Source: Lentzea flava | GTDB lineage: Bacteria; Actinomycetota; Actinomycetes; Mycobacteriales; Pseudonocardiaceae | Direction of reading: 5' to 3' | NCBI RefSeq assembly: GCF_014648475.1 | Contig: NZ_BMRE01000016.1 | Span: 1 to 64,000, forward strand | DNA length: 64,000 nucleotides | Shown here: one piece after another, positions 53,137 to 61,869 of the stretch | Layout of the letters: every line of letters begins with the position of its first letter | Position numbering within the stretch: the stretch's first letter is position 1 | Position numbers and translations under genes: made by a program | Notes under the pieces: model-generated | The model's database searches: none | What the model was told of the DNA's origin: nothing | What the model saw: the letters and a program-made list of their open reading frames with translations, nothing else

Positions 53137-53912
53137 CGTCGAGAGTCGCGAGCAAACGACGTCGCTTCACACCGTCACAGCCACCTCCTGGCTCCGCCCG
53201 GAAGCGCACACCTGTGCAGCGCGGTGAGCGGGGTGGTGACGGTGACATCCGCACAGCTGTGGTCGTCGGAGTCCCCGTCGGACAGGCCCGCTTTGCGGTG
53301 ATGTCCGCCAGGTCGACCCGGAACAAGGCGTCGTCGACTCACCCCCCGCACAGATCTGTTCGATCCGCCGCAGCCGTGAGAGCCGACGGCCGACCAAGAT
53401 GCGCGCGCACCGCCTCCTTAAGTTGGTGGCGTAGCCACTACATGAACTTGCGTTTTGACGTCCGACGTGGGGCAGATCGAAGCCCCCACGGGTGCTGATC
53501 GGGCACGGACAGCCCGAAACTTGACTCCACCACCAGGCTGCCGACGCGAAATCGCCGGTCAGCGCTGTTCCCATCCTTTGGTACTCCCGCCGGGGCACGC
53601 AAAACATGGGCAACATCGACAACCGGCCGGTTGACGCTCGGAGACACCTACCAGCTGTGAGCGCCGACCGGCCGGTTGTTGTTGGTGGTGGGCCTTTGAC
53701 CTGCACTTACTTGGTGACCTAATCGAACGCTGGCAACGACGCCCCGACGCCCGGAAAGTGGAGCGTGTTGCCAGCGCAGAGGGCATCTGATGACGTGTGT
53801 CGTCGAAGGTGCGGACCGCCGGTGACATACGGGGACTCCCGCGAGACGCTGCCTTAACAAAGAGAGACGTCAGAGCATTTCGCGTCTCGCCACCCCTTCA
53901 TACGGTGACAGG
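53137..53912. other. no recognisable gene; contains an inverted repeat
   Basis: About 780 bases with only weak frames. ACAACCGGCCGGT at 53619-53631 and its complement at 53667-53679 form a 13-bp inverted repeat with a 35-base spacer. The region must include the promoter of the MBL gene. No family was recognised in any frame. Confidence 0.4.
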
Positions 53913-54824
53913 GTGAAGAGAATCATTCTCGGTGATGTCGAGGTCTCGCGGGTGGTCGAGTGGCAGGGTGCTTTCGCCACCACTGATGTCCTGTTCCCGT
54001 CCGTGCCCGGCGAACTGTGGCGCCAGCACGAATCCTGGCTGGCGCCGGACTTCCTGGACTCCGAGACGGGCGCGTGGCAGGCAAACGTGCAGACCTGGGT
54101 GCTGCGAAGCGCGAGTCGCACCATTCTAGTCGATACCGGTCTCGGCAATGACAAGCAACGCGAAGTCGAGGCGTTCAACAAGCGCGACGGCGATTTCCTC
54201 GACCGACTGGCGGCGGCCGGGGTGCGGCCTGAGGACGTGGATCTCGTCGTCAACACCCATCTACACAACGACCACGTGGGGTGGAACACCCGGATGGTCG
54301 ACGGCGAGTGGGTGCCGACGTTCCCCAACGCGCGATATCTGATCAGCCGGGCCGACTTCGACTTCTGGAACCCCGCCAACGGCCACGTGCCGAGGTCCCC
54401 GTTCCAGTCGGCCACCGACACCGGGGTCACGTTCAACGACAGCGTGCTGCCCGTCCATCAGGCCGGCCAGGCGGTGCTGTGGGAGGGCAACAGTTATCGC
54501 ATCGACGAGGCCCTGGTCCTGGAACTGGCCCCCGGTCACACGCCCGGTTCGACGGTGCTGTGGCTGGAGTCCGGCACCGACCGAGCAGTGTTCGTCGGGG
54601 ACGTCGTCCACACCCCACTCCAGCTGATCGAACCCGATCACGACACCTGCCTGAGCGAGGACCAAACCGAGGCCACCCACTCCCGACGTCGCGTCCTGGA
54701 GCGGGCAGCCGCGACGAACAGCCTGGTCGTGCCGGCGCACCTGGGCGGAGCGGGCGCCGCCGAAGTCGTGCGGTCGAACGGGGCCGTCTCGATCAAGCGA
54801 TGGGCACCGTTCTCAGACGCCTGA
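53913..54824 (+). CDS. MBL-fold metallo-hydrolase
   Basis: A 303-residue metallo-beta-lactamase-fold enzyme. The zinc motif HxHxDH is VVNTHLHNDHVGWNT (about residues 115-121), with further ligands in LELAPGHTPGSTVLWLESGT (His), AVFVGDVVHTPLQLIEPDHD (Asp) and LVVPAHLGG (His). GTG 53913 is the only start before the family N-terminus. It lies 21 bases before an AraC regulator gene and probably forms an operon with it. Such enzymes hydrolyse lactones or thioesters; no specific substrate can be named. Confidence 0.9.
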   Translation: MKRIILGDVEVSRVVEWQGAFATTDVLFPSVPGELWRQHESWLAPDFLDSETGAWQANVQTWVLRSASRTILVDTGLGNDKQREVEAFNKRDGDFLDRLAAAGVRPEDVDLVVNTHLHNDHVGWNTRMVDGEWVPTFPNARYLISRADFDFWNPANGHVPRSPFQSATDTGVTFNDSVLPVHQAGQAVLWEGNSYRIDEALVLELAPGHTPGSTVLWLESGTDRAVFVGDVVHTPLQLIEPDHDTCLSEDQTEATHSRRRVLERAAATNSLVVPAHLGGAGAAEVVRSNGAVSIKRWAPFSDA

Positions 54825-54845
54825 CCAGTAAGGGAAGATCCGGCC

Positions 54846-55841
54846 ATGGACGTGCTCAGCGACGCGATCGGCACCTTGCGGGTGGGGCGCCCCTCCCTGT
54901 CGCTGGAGGCGGCGGACCCGTCGTGGGAGAAGGAGGTCCAGACCTTCGAGGGCGCCCGGTTCTACGTGGGCATCACGGGACGCATCCGGGTAACAGCACC
55001 GGACGAAGCGGTCATCACCTTGCAACCGGGCGACGCCGTTCTGCTCCCGCACGGGACTGCGCACACGCTCGTAAACGCCACCGACAGCACTGCCCAGTTC
55101 TTGTCCGGCGCCTACCTGCTTGAGCGGGCCCGCCCGCACCCGCTGTTCCAGGACCTCGCCGATCTGGTGAGTCTTCCGGCACGGGCGGATCGCTACCCAG
55201 GTCTCCAGGCGTCGATCCACCTGTTGCTCAGCGAACTGGGCGAACAGATGCACGGCAGGGACTTGGTCCTGCCGGCGCTGCTCGAAGTGCTCCTCGTACA
55301 CCTGATCCGGGCCTGCCTGATCGAACGTGCGGGAATGCAGGCCACTGGCTGGTGCGTCGCCCTCGACGACGAGGCGATCGCACGATCACTCCGTGTTGTG
55401 CACGAACGCCCCGCCGATCCCTGGACCGTGGAGTCGCTGGGCGCGCACGCGGGTCTGTCCCGTGCCGCCTTCGCCCGCAGGTTCACCGCCATGGTGGGGC
55501 AGCCACCGCTCACCTATCTGACGTGGTGGCGGCTCACCATAGCGGCACGCCTGCTCCAAACGACCGACGTCCCGCTGTCCACCGTCGCGCAGCGCAGCGG
55601 CTACGGCTCCGCGTATGCCTTCGCCACCGCTTTCAAACGCGAGTACGGAATCTCAGCCGGCCGTTACCGGCAGCAGCACCGCACCGACCACCAGCACGAG
55701 AGATCGGCTACGAACTCCCAGCGCCTCCCGACAGAAGATCCACCACCACGGTTCCCGGAGATTGAGCCAGCACGCCCCGACCGGGACGAACATGATCCGG
55801 GGATGGTCGACCAGCCATTCAGCCGGACTCACCACGGGTGA
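54846..55841 (+). CDS. AraC-family regulator with cupin sensor
   Basis: A 331-residue regulator. An N-terminal cupin domain (ARFYVGITGRIRVTAPDEAV, LQPGDAVLLPHGTAHTLVNA) is followed by two helix-turn-helix motifs: WTVESLGAHAGLSRAAFARR and STVAQRSGYGSAYAFATAFK, then REYGISAGRYR. The last 50 or so residues are a disordered, proline-rich tail that runs over the antisense of a lipoprotein relic, so it may be an extension after loss of the original stop. It likely controls the upstream MBL gene. Confidence 0.88.
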   Translation: MDVLSDAIGTLRVGRPSLSLEAADPSWEKEVQTFEGARFYVGITGRIRVTAPDEAVITLQPGDAVLLPHGTAHTLVNATDSTAQFLSGAYLLERARPHPLFQDLADLVSLPARADRYPGLQASIHLLLSELGEQMHGRDLVLPALLEVLLVHLIRACLIERAGMQATGWCVALDDEAIARSLRVVHERPADPWTVESLGAHAGLSRAAFARRFTAMVGQPPLTYLTWWRLTIAARLLQTTDVPLSTVAQRSGYGSAYAFATAFKREYGISAGRYRQQHRTDHQHERSATNSQRLPTEDPPPRFPEIEPARPDRDEHDPGMVDQPFSRTHHG

Positions 55842-55965
55842 CACTTCGTAGTGCCAGAGTTTCAGCGTTCTCGGCCCGTCGTCACCGGACCCGACCCGCA
55901 CGCGGTGATCGCCAGCGCGGCCGCCAGCGCAACCGCCAGAGCCCGTTTGGACAGCCCTCGCACGA
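55840..55965 (-). pseudogene. sugar ABC-transporter binding lipoprotein relic, N-terminus
   Basis: On the minus strand: RGLSKRALAVALAAALAITA then CGSGPVTTGRE is a perfect lipoprotein signal and lipobox (AITAC). After a frame change RTLKLWHYEVSPV is the first strand of a family 1 sugar-binding protein (xLKLWHYE). The rest is gone. It lies downstream of the truncated GH3 gene on the same strand, suggesting a lost glycoside uptake operon. Confidence 0.6.
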
Positions 55966-55999
55966 TGATGCCGCCACAACGGAAGAACCATTTGAAGGT

Positions 56000-57046
56000 T
56001 TAGCTGAACGCGAATCGAGCGGTGCGGGTGGTTCTGTCGGTGAGGGTGAGTGTGAACTCGCGGCTGCTGCCGGCCCAGGACCTGTCGGTCTTCCAGATGT
56101 AGCTGTACTCGTCGCGTCCCAGGTCGTAGCGGAGGTCGCCCTGGTTCCGAGCCGGTGATCCCGGTGCGATGACGTCGCCGCCGGCGTCGCCGCCGAGCCC
56201 GAACCTGATCGGCACGGCGCTGCCCGCCTTCACCCTGTTGACCGCCGGTGGGATCGCGACCGGGGCGCGGAAGCCGTCGAAGCGGTAGCCGATCCTGAAC
56301 CAGTTGATGCCGAGGTCGAGCCAGCCGGCCACCGCGCCGTAGGCGTTCGAGATGTCGGTGTCCGGGATGGCTGGCGAGATGTCGAACACGAAGTACAGGT
56401 CGTACACGCCAGGCAGGGTCGTGATCGGCACGGTTGTCCACCGCCAGTGGTAGAGCGGGTTGCGGTAGTCGGCCGCGGAGTTGAGGTCGTGGTCTCCGGT
56501 GACCGTCACGCTGCCGAGCACGGGCCCGCTGACCGGGTCGTCGGCCCTGATGGTGATCTTGGCGGGTTCGGTCGACACCTTGACGTGGTTGAGGATCAGG
56601 TCAGCCCGCGTGACGCCGCGGAAGTCGATCTTGCGGTAGACCGCCCAGTCGCCGTTGCGGATCCGGTTCAGCTGCAGGCCGACCTCGGCCAGGCCGGTGT
56701 TCTGCGGGAACACCGTGGCGTAGCCCAGCCAGGACACCCCATGCAAACAGTCGGTTCCGGTGCGGAACTGCGGGATCCCGAGGCGGATGACGGCGGCGCT
56801 GAACTGGTGCAGCAGACCCACCTTCTCGTCCAGCGTCAGCGCGGCGATCAGCGCCCGGACCCGCGCATCCGGTCTCAGCGCCGCCGGGTTCAGCCGGACC
56901 GGTACCTCGTGGGCGACGGCCTGGCGCACAAGCGGTAGCTGCGCCGCCACCGCCAGCCCCGCGCCGAGCACCGCGCCACCCAGGAACCGGCGCCGGTTCA
57001 GCTCACCCGACCAGGCACCGCCCTCCGCGTTGTCGTGTGCCGCCAT
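56000..57046 (-). CDS. internally deleted GH3 protein with CBM6 and PxKF modules
   Basis: An intact 348-codon frame. A Tat-type signal (NRRRFLGGAVLGAGLAVAAQ) is followed by only the first 60 or so residues of a GH3 catalytic domain (VRALIAALTLDEKVGLLHQF, GTDCLHGVSWLGYATVFPQN). Directly after TGLAE the sequence jumps to a CBM6-type domain (VGLQLNRIRNGDWAVYRKID, TTLPGVYDLYFVFDIS) and a C-terminal PxKF-type domain (AVPIRFGLGGDAGGDVIAPG, SYIWKTDRSWAGSSREFTLT). The nucleophile Asp and the rest of the barrel are missing, so it cannot be a glycosidase, but the in-frame join leaves an exported carbohydrate-binding protein. ATG 57046 has GGAGG eight bases upstream. Confidence 0.8.
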   Translation of the reverse strand: MAAHDNAEGGAWSGELNRRRFLGGAVLGAGLAVAAQLPLVRQAVAHEVPVRLNPAALRPDARVRALIAALTLDEKVGLLHQFSAAVIRLGIPQFRTGTDCLHGVSWLGYATVFPQNTGLAEVGLQLNRIRNGDWAVYRKIDFRGVTRADLILNHVKVSTEPAKITIRADDPVSGPVLGSVTVTGDHDLNSAADYRNPLYHWRWTTVPITTLPGVYDLYFVFDISPAIPDTDISNAYGAVAGWLDLGINWFRIGYRFDGFRAPVAIPPAVNRVKAGSAVPIRFGLGGDAGGDVIAPGSPARNQGDLRYDLGRDEYSYIWKTDRSWAGSSREFTLTLTDRTTRTARFAFS

Positions 57047-57677
57047 GCCGAGTTCCTCCGCTGCCAGTCCGGTTCAAGCACATGTCGCGAAAGCTTCCAA
57101 AGCAATTCGGAGGTCATTCAAGAGTGCCGGTCAAACGAGGTCAACACACACTCATCGAATATCGAATATTTCAATTCCCATCGATGAGCTTCGACACGGC
57201 AATTGGGTGACAACCTTGACATGCGGTAAGCGCCACTGCCAGTATTCACCCAATCCGACACCGTTCCTACCCAGCATCGAAATGTTCATCGAAGCGCCTC
57301 GACCGGTATTCAACCCCGTTCGACAGTTGGGCGCCGACAATCGTGCAGCACACCGCGAAAGACTGTTCTACCGTTCGACCTGGCGAATCACGGCACAGGA
57401 CCAATCGGTTGAGGCCCGGCTGTGATGCGACAACTTGTCATCCATCACCTGCCCAGTAATTCAACCGTCGCAAGCACGCAGAGCAAATACCGGATCATCT
57501 GAACTGCACTGGAGTTCACTTCGATTGAAACAAATGAGTGACTTTCTCAGAATTTCTCGGCAAAACCGATCAAGCCTGACTGCGGTCACAGTCGTCCACT
57601 TCCACCGACCTGACAGCATGCGGAAGAAGGACTGAACGCCAACCTTCCCTCCGCAATGGACACTGACCGTCACCGGC
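57047..57677. other. less GC-rich intergenic region
   Basis: About 630 bases with clearly more A+T than its surroundings (for example TCGAATATCGAATATTTCAA near 57152). It has short frames but no convincing gene, tRNA or IS end. It holds the promoter of the GH3-derived gene; the low GC suggests foreign or regulatory DNA. Confidence 0.45.
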
Positions 57678-58127
57678 TCAGGTGGACGTGGCCATGGTGC
57701 CCAGGGAGAACTCCGCCCACACGGTCTTGTGCTTGTCACCGATGAACACGCCCCACCGGGTCGCGATGCGTTCTACGAACATCAAGCCTCGTCCTCGGAA
57801 GACCCCCGCGGACGACGTGCCCGGCACGAGCGGCGCCTGCGGGCTTCCGTCGTCGACCTCGACGCGGACCACGCACCCACCTCGCCCGACCGCGACACGG
57901 ACACCACGCGGGCCACGTGCGTGTTCGTAGGCATTGCTGACCAGTTCGGTGCAGACGAGCAGAACATCACCCACGAAGTCCTCGGGAAGCGTCGCGAGGG
58001 TTGCCTCGAGCCAGCGCCGCAGTCGCGCCAGGGGCGGTGCGCCATCCGGCAGCTCTTGGCTCACAACGTCGTCGGAGACCGACGGCCTCCGCCGGTCGGG
58101 ATGATCAGTTACCCCGGCACCGTCCAC
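57678..58127 (-). CDS. RsbW-like ATP-binding regulator (HATPase_c_2)
   Basis: A 149-residue anti-sigma or sensor ATPase of the GHKL fold: DVLLVCTELVSNAYEHARGP (N box), VRVEVDDGSPQAPLV (G1 box, DxGxP-like as DDGSP), GRGLMFVERIATRWGVFIGD (G2 box) and KTVWAEFSL. GTG 58127 is chosen for its GGAG seven bases upstream; GTG 58064 is also possible. A GAF-SpoIIE phosphatase lies upstream on the same strand. The pair is typical of actinomycete sigma-B-like partner-switching circuits, although no anti-sigma antagonist gene is next to it. Confidence 0.85.
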   Translation of the reverse strand: MDGAGVTDHPDRRRPSVSDDVVSQELPDGAPPLARLRRWLEATLATLPEDFVGDVLLVCTELVSNAYEHARGPRGVRVAVGRGGCVVRVEVDDGSPQAPLVPGTSSAGVFRGRGLMFVERIATRWGVFIGDKHKTVWAEFSLGTMATST

Positions 58128-58378
58128 GTGTTCACTCCGCTCGCCACCAGATCGCGCAGCTGAATACCCCTCGCGAAATGTGCACAAACTGCACTGTTGT
58201 CGAAGTTGTCTCGTTCTGAACCAGCCGACACCGCCGAACGCCGGCACGTGAGCGGAGATGTCCTGGGTGGAACGGCGACGGATCGAACTCCTGGCACCGT
58301 GTCCGGGGTGACACAGGCCGGTGCCTGCCGAGTAACGGCCAGGGCAGCAGGCGTATGCGCGAACTGCGTGGACAGGCC

Positions 58379-59587
58379 TCACTCGCTGTGGCGGATGGCC
58401 ACCAGTGCGACGTCATCGGTGGCCGGCTGGTCGCCGATCATCGAGGCCATGATCCGGATGCACGCCTCTTCCGGCCCCATCGGGGTGACCACCTGGCGAA
58501 GCCGCTCCAGGCCGTCGTCGAGGTCCTGCTCCCGGCGTTCCACGAGGCCGTCGGTGTAAAGGACCATCAGGGTGCCCGGCGGCACGTCGACGGCGATGCT
58601 CCGGCGGCCGGTGGTACCGAGGTCGAACCCGATGGGCGGACCGACGCGGACGTCCGCGAGCAGAGCTTCCTCCCCTGGCACGGCGAGCACCGGAGGCAGG
58701 TGCCCGGCCAGGGCGAGGCTCATCCGGTGAGCCGCGGTGTCGATGATCGCGTAGGCAACCGTGGCCATGGTGCCGGTCTCGAAGTGGCTGGCTTTGCGAT
58801 CGAGTTTGCTCAGCACCTCGGCGGGATCGGGGTATTCCAGCGCGTAGGCGCGCAAGGCGCTCCTGAGCCGGCCCATGACGACGGCGGCACGCAAGCCGCT
58901 GCCGGCGACGTCACCGATCACCACACCGATGCGCTCGCCGGGCAGCTCGAACACGTCGTACCAGTCGCCACCGACGCCGCTCTCCGCGCCGGGCACGTAG
59001 CGGGCTGCCAGCTCCCAGCCCTGCGGACTCGGCAGGCGTGCGGGAAGCAGGCTCTCCTGCAGCATCGCGGCCGCGGCGCGCTCGGAACGTGTCCGGTGCA
59101 TGTAGACCGCCACGGCGAGGCGATCGGCGACGAGCTGCAGCGCCTCGACCTCCTCGTCGGTGAACCGGCGTGACGTGGTGCTGCCCACGTGGAGGACTCC
59201 GGTGAGCTCGTCCTCAGCGATCATCGGCACGCCGAGCAGTACCCGGAGGCCGTGCTCCCACAGCAGCGGATTGACCACTGTGGACTGATCGACTCGTTCT
59301 ATCTGCACCGGTTCCCGGAGGCGGGCCACACGGCCCGCGAAGCCCTTGCCGACCGGCACGCGCACCCCCTGGAAGACCTCCTCTTCCAGGCCTGAGGTCG
59401 CCCTGGCCACGAGCTGGCCGCCGCTGCGGTCCACCAGCAGGACGGTGGCGGTGTCGACCGCGAACAGTGCGCGGACCTCTCCCAGCAGCACCTCCAGCAG
59501 CTTGTCGAGGTCGAACTGCTTGAGCGCGCTGTCCATCACGGCGTCGAGGACACGGGAACGGATCGACGAACTCCGATCCTCACTCAT
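58379..59587 (-). CDS. GAF domain PP2C-type (SpoIIE) serine phosphatase
   Basis: A 402-residue signalling phosphatase. The N-terminal GAF domain spans about residues 25-165 (VRALFAVDTATVLLVDRSGG, VPVGKGFAGRVARLREPVQI, GVPMIAEDELTGVLHVGSTT). The SpoIIE/PP2C domain follows (MLQESLLPARLPSPQGWELA, GVGGDWYDVFELPGERIGVV, IGDVAGSGLRAAVVMGRLRS, LALAGHLPPVLAVPGEE, MVLYTDGLVERREQDLDDGL, ATDDVALVAIR) with the metal-binding Asp residues in GGDWYD, IGDVAG and TDD. ATG 59587 follows GGAG. It should dephosphorylate an anti-anti-sigma protein in response to a GAF-bound signal. Confidence 0.93.
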   Translation of the reverse strand: MSEDRSSSIRSRVLDAVMDSALKQFDLDKLLEVLLGEVRALFAVDTATVLLVDRSGGQLVARATSGLEEEVFQGVRVPVGKGFAGRVARLREPVQIERVDQSTVVNPLLWEHGLRVLLGVPMIAEDELTGVLHVGSTTSRRFTDEEVEALQLVADRLAVAVYMHRTRSERAAAAMLQESLLPARLPSPQGWELAARYVPGAESGVGGDWYDVFELPGERIGVVIGDVAGSGLRAAVVMGRLRSALRAYALEYPDPAEVLSKLDRKASHFETGTMATVAYAIIDTAAHRMSLALAGHLPPVLAVPGEEALLADVRVGPPIGFDLGTTGRRSIAVDVPPGTLMVLYTDGLVERREQDLDDGLERLRQVVTPMGPEEACIRIMASMIGDQPATDDVALVAIRHSE

Positions 59588-59755
59588 TCCAACTCCGTCC
59601 ACCGACCGTGTCCACGACACTACGTCGCACATCCGTGAGTTCCTACGGTGGACCTGTTCTTGGGATCGATCCGCAGCGAGCGCCACACGACGGGTGTGTC
59701 GGGCGGAGGTCGAGTGCGAGCTCCCGTTCCGATCGCCCTGAAACGGGCACGGTGA

Positions 59756-60436
59756 TCAGACCCGGCTGACGGCCGAGGCGTCCGGCAGCGGTGCCGTCGC
59801 GATCTCGTGTGCCTCATCCAGCGGCACTCCGAGCATGCGCAGCAACTGCTCGGCCACCTCGTCGCACGTCGCGTCGGTGACTCGCTCCGGGTTGGCCAAC
59901 GACATGTGCAGCACGGCCAGCAGCGCACCGGCGGTGGTCGCCAGGGCCAGCCTCGGCTCGCCGGCCTGGAAGCGGCCGGACGCGATGCCTGCCTCGATGT
60001 CGCGCAGGGCACGCGGAGCCAGCCCCGCGTCCGCGTCGATGTAGGCCATCCCGTGGCGCACCAGGACCTGCGCCGTCTCCGGCCGCGCCACCCCGAGGCG
60101 CGCGGCCAACCGCATCGACTGGGCGAAGGCCATCGCCGGATCGTCGACATCGCTGCTCAACTCGTCCAGCAGCCGGCCCAGCTCCTCCAGCACTTCCGAC
60201 ACGGCCGCTTCGAACAACTCGGCCTTGGTGGAGAAGTGGTTGTAGAACGAGCCGAAACCCACGTCGGCGGCGTCGGTGATGTCCTGGATGCTCACCGTTG
60301 CGTGCTTGTCGCCGGCCAGGAACCCGCGCGCCGCGTCGATCAGCTTCTGACGGGTCTGGGCTTTGCGCCGCTCTGTGCGTGTGGCGGGCTCGGCGCTGCG
60401 GGAACGCGGTGGGGCCATATCTGCAAGGTACTGCAT
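59756..60436 (-). CDS. TetR/AcrR family transcriptional regulator
   Basis: A 226-residue repressor: RKAQTRQKLIDAARGFLAGD, TVSIQDITDAADVGFGSFYN, HFSTKAELFEAAVSEVLEEL form the DNA-binding part. The C-terminal domain carries VRHGMAYIDADAGLAPRALR. ATG 60436 or 60418; neither has a good ribosome site. It is downstream of and on the same strand as the ferredoxin-P450-monooxygenase operon, 35 bases away, so it may be its last gene and its regulator. Confidence 0.9.
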   Translation of the reverse strand: MQYLADMAPPRSRSAEPATRTERRKAQTRQKLIDAARGFLAGDKHATVSIQDITDAADVGFGSFYNHFSTKAELFEAAVSEVLEELGRLLDELSSDVDDPAMAFAQSMRLAARLGVARPETAQVLVRHGMAYIDADAGLAPRALRDIEAGIASGRFQAGEPRLALATTAGALLAVLHMSLANPERVTDATCDEVAEQLLRMLGVPLDEAHEIATAPLPDASAVSRV

Positions 60437-60471
60437 GACAGTGCTGATGGATCAATCAGCGTTGAAGCTGG

Positions 60472-60669
60472 TCACGTGAGTTCCCGCAGTGCCGCGACGG
60501 GACAGACGTTGACGGCGGAGCGGGCGGCCTCAACGTGCTCGGGTGGCACGGTCCCACCTTCGAACTGGTGGACGACGTGCGCGTCGTCGTCGAGGTCGAA
60601 GACGGCGGGGGCCTGAACGGCGCACAGGCCGTGGCCTTCGCAGCGGTCGTGGTCGACGGAGATCTTCAC
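60472..60669 (-). CDS. ferredoxin, 3Fe-4S type
   Basis: A 65-residue electron carrier. ISVDHDRCEGHGLCAVQAPA and NVCPVAALREL show the CxxxxxC...CP cysteines of single 3Fe-4S ferredoxins that serve actinomycete P450s. GTG 60669 follows AGGGGAG. It is 15 bases after the P450 stop and is presumably that enzyme's redox partner. Confidence 0.93.
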   Translation of the reverse strand: MKISVDHDRCEGHGLCAVQAPAVFDLDDDAHVVHQFEGGTVPPEHVEAARSAVNVCPVAALRELT

Positions 60670-60684
60670 AGCTCTCCCCTTTCG

Positions 60685-61869
60685 TCAGGCAGGAACGAGT
60701 TCGAGCGGCAGCCGGTGGAGACGGCGGATGATGTTGTTCAGACCCCACTCCGGCTCCCCGGTGGGCACGATCTTCTCGACGCGGGCGACGAGGGCCTGCA
60801 GGATCGCCTGGACTTCCAGCCGGGCCAGACCCTGTCCGGCGCAGCCGTGCGTGCCGCGGCCGAAGCCCAGCTGCCGGGAGGCGTCGCGACGGATGTCGAA
60901 GGTGTCGGGGTTCTCCCACTCCAGCGCGTCGCGGTTGGCCGAGGCGTAGAGGACGAGGACGCGTGAACCCGCGGGCAGCGCGGTACCCGCGAGCACGGTG
61001 TCCTCGGCGACTTTGCGGCTGAAGGCGCGCAGCGGGGATTCGTACCGCACGATCTCGTTGATCGCGTTGGGAATCAGGCCGGGGTCGTTCTTCAACAGCT
61101 GCCACTGGCCGGGGTGCGTCGCGAACAGGTGCAGGGCGCTGGCGATCGCGCTGAGCGTGGTGTCGAGCGAGGGCACGAGGTAGTCGATCATCAACGCCGG
61201 GCATTCGGAACGGGCGATCTTGCCTTCGTCCGCGGCGCGCAGCAGGTCGTCCCCCATGCTGCCGGGCAGGATCGATCGTCGCCGGACGACGCCTCGCGCG
61301 AAGCGCATCACCCCGAGGCCCCTGAAGGTGGCCGCGGCCGCTCGCGCGTTCAGCGGGCCCAGTACGTCGAAGGTCGCCGCGCCCCAGCTCAGCAGGTTCT
61401 TTCGTTGTTCCTGCGGCCAGCCGACGAGGTCGGGAACGACTGCCGTGGGCAGTGCCTCGGCGATGTCGACGCCATCGACGTCGCGCCGGGCCAGCGCCGC
61501 GTCGACGATCTCGGCTGCCTGGCATTCCACGGCTTCCTTCATCGTGCGCAGTGCTCTGGGCGTGAGCCGGTGCGCTACCAGGGCACGACGGCCGGTGTGG
61601 TCCTCGCCGTCGCTGTTGAGCGTCGTGCCGCGAGAGAACCGGTTCGTGAGCGAGTTCAACGCCACACCCTCACCGGAGGTGAAGGTCTTGTCGTTCAGCA
61701 GCACGGCTTTGCACTCCGCATAGCGTGGCAGCGCGTACACCTTGTGCTTGGGCAGCCAGACCACCGGCCCGAGTTCGCGCAGCTTCGCGTAGTGCGGATA
61801 GGGGTCCAGGACGGCTTGCGTGGAGTAGATGTCCGGCGCGTACGCGGGGACGTCAGGGTGTCGGGGCAA
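60685..61869 (-). CDS. cytochrome P450
   Basis: A 394-residue soluble class I P450. Regions: HTGRRALVAHRLTPRALRTM (C-helix), I-helix MIDYLVPSLDTTLSAIASAL (SLDTT in place of AGxDTT, with the acid-alcohol pair kept), EIVRYESPLRAFSRKV (ExxR) and the heme loop QLGFGRGTHGCAGQGLARLE. TTG 61869 overlaps the upstream monooxygenase stop by 17 bases, so the two are co-translated. Substrate unknown; the operon partners suggest an aromatic or lipid-derived acid. Confidence 0.93.
   Translation of the reverse strand: MPRHPDVPAYAPDIYSTQAVLDPYPHYAKLRELGPVVWLPKHKVYALPRYAECKAVLLNDKTFTSGEGVALNSLTNRFSRGTTLNSDGEDHTGRRALVAHRLTPRALRTMKEAVECQAAEIVDAALARRDVDGVDIAEALPTAVVPDLVGWPQEQRKNLLSWGAATFDVLGPLNARAAAATFRGLGVMRFARGVVRRRSILPGSMGDDLLRAADEGKIARSECPALMIDYLVPSLDTTLSAIASALHLFATHPGQWQLLKNDPGLIPNAINEIVRYESPLRAFSRKVAEDTVLAGTALPAGSRVLVLYASANRDALEWENPDTFDIRRDASRQLGFGRGTHGCAGQGLARLEVQAILQALVARVEKIVPTGEPEWGLNNIIRRLHRLPLELVPA

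Noticed and set aside
57047..57677. AT-richer stretch as a replication origin or integration site
   Set aside because: No DnaA-box cluster, iterons, tRNA or integrase were seen; only the base composition is unusual.
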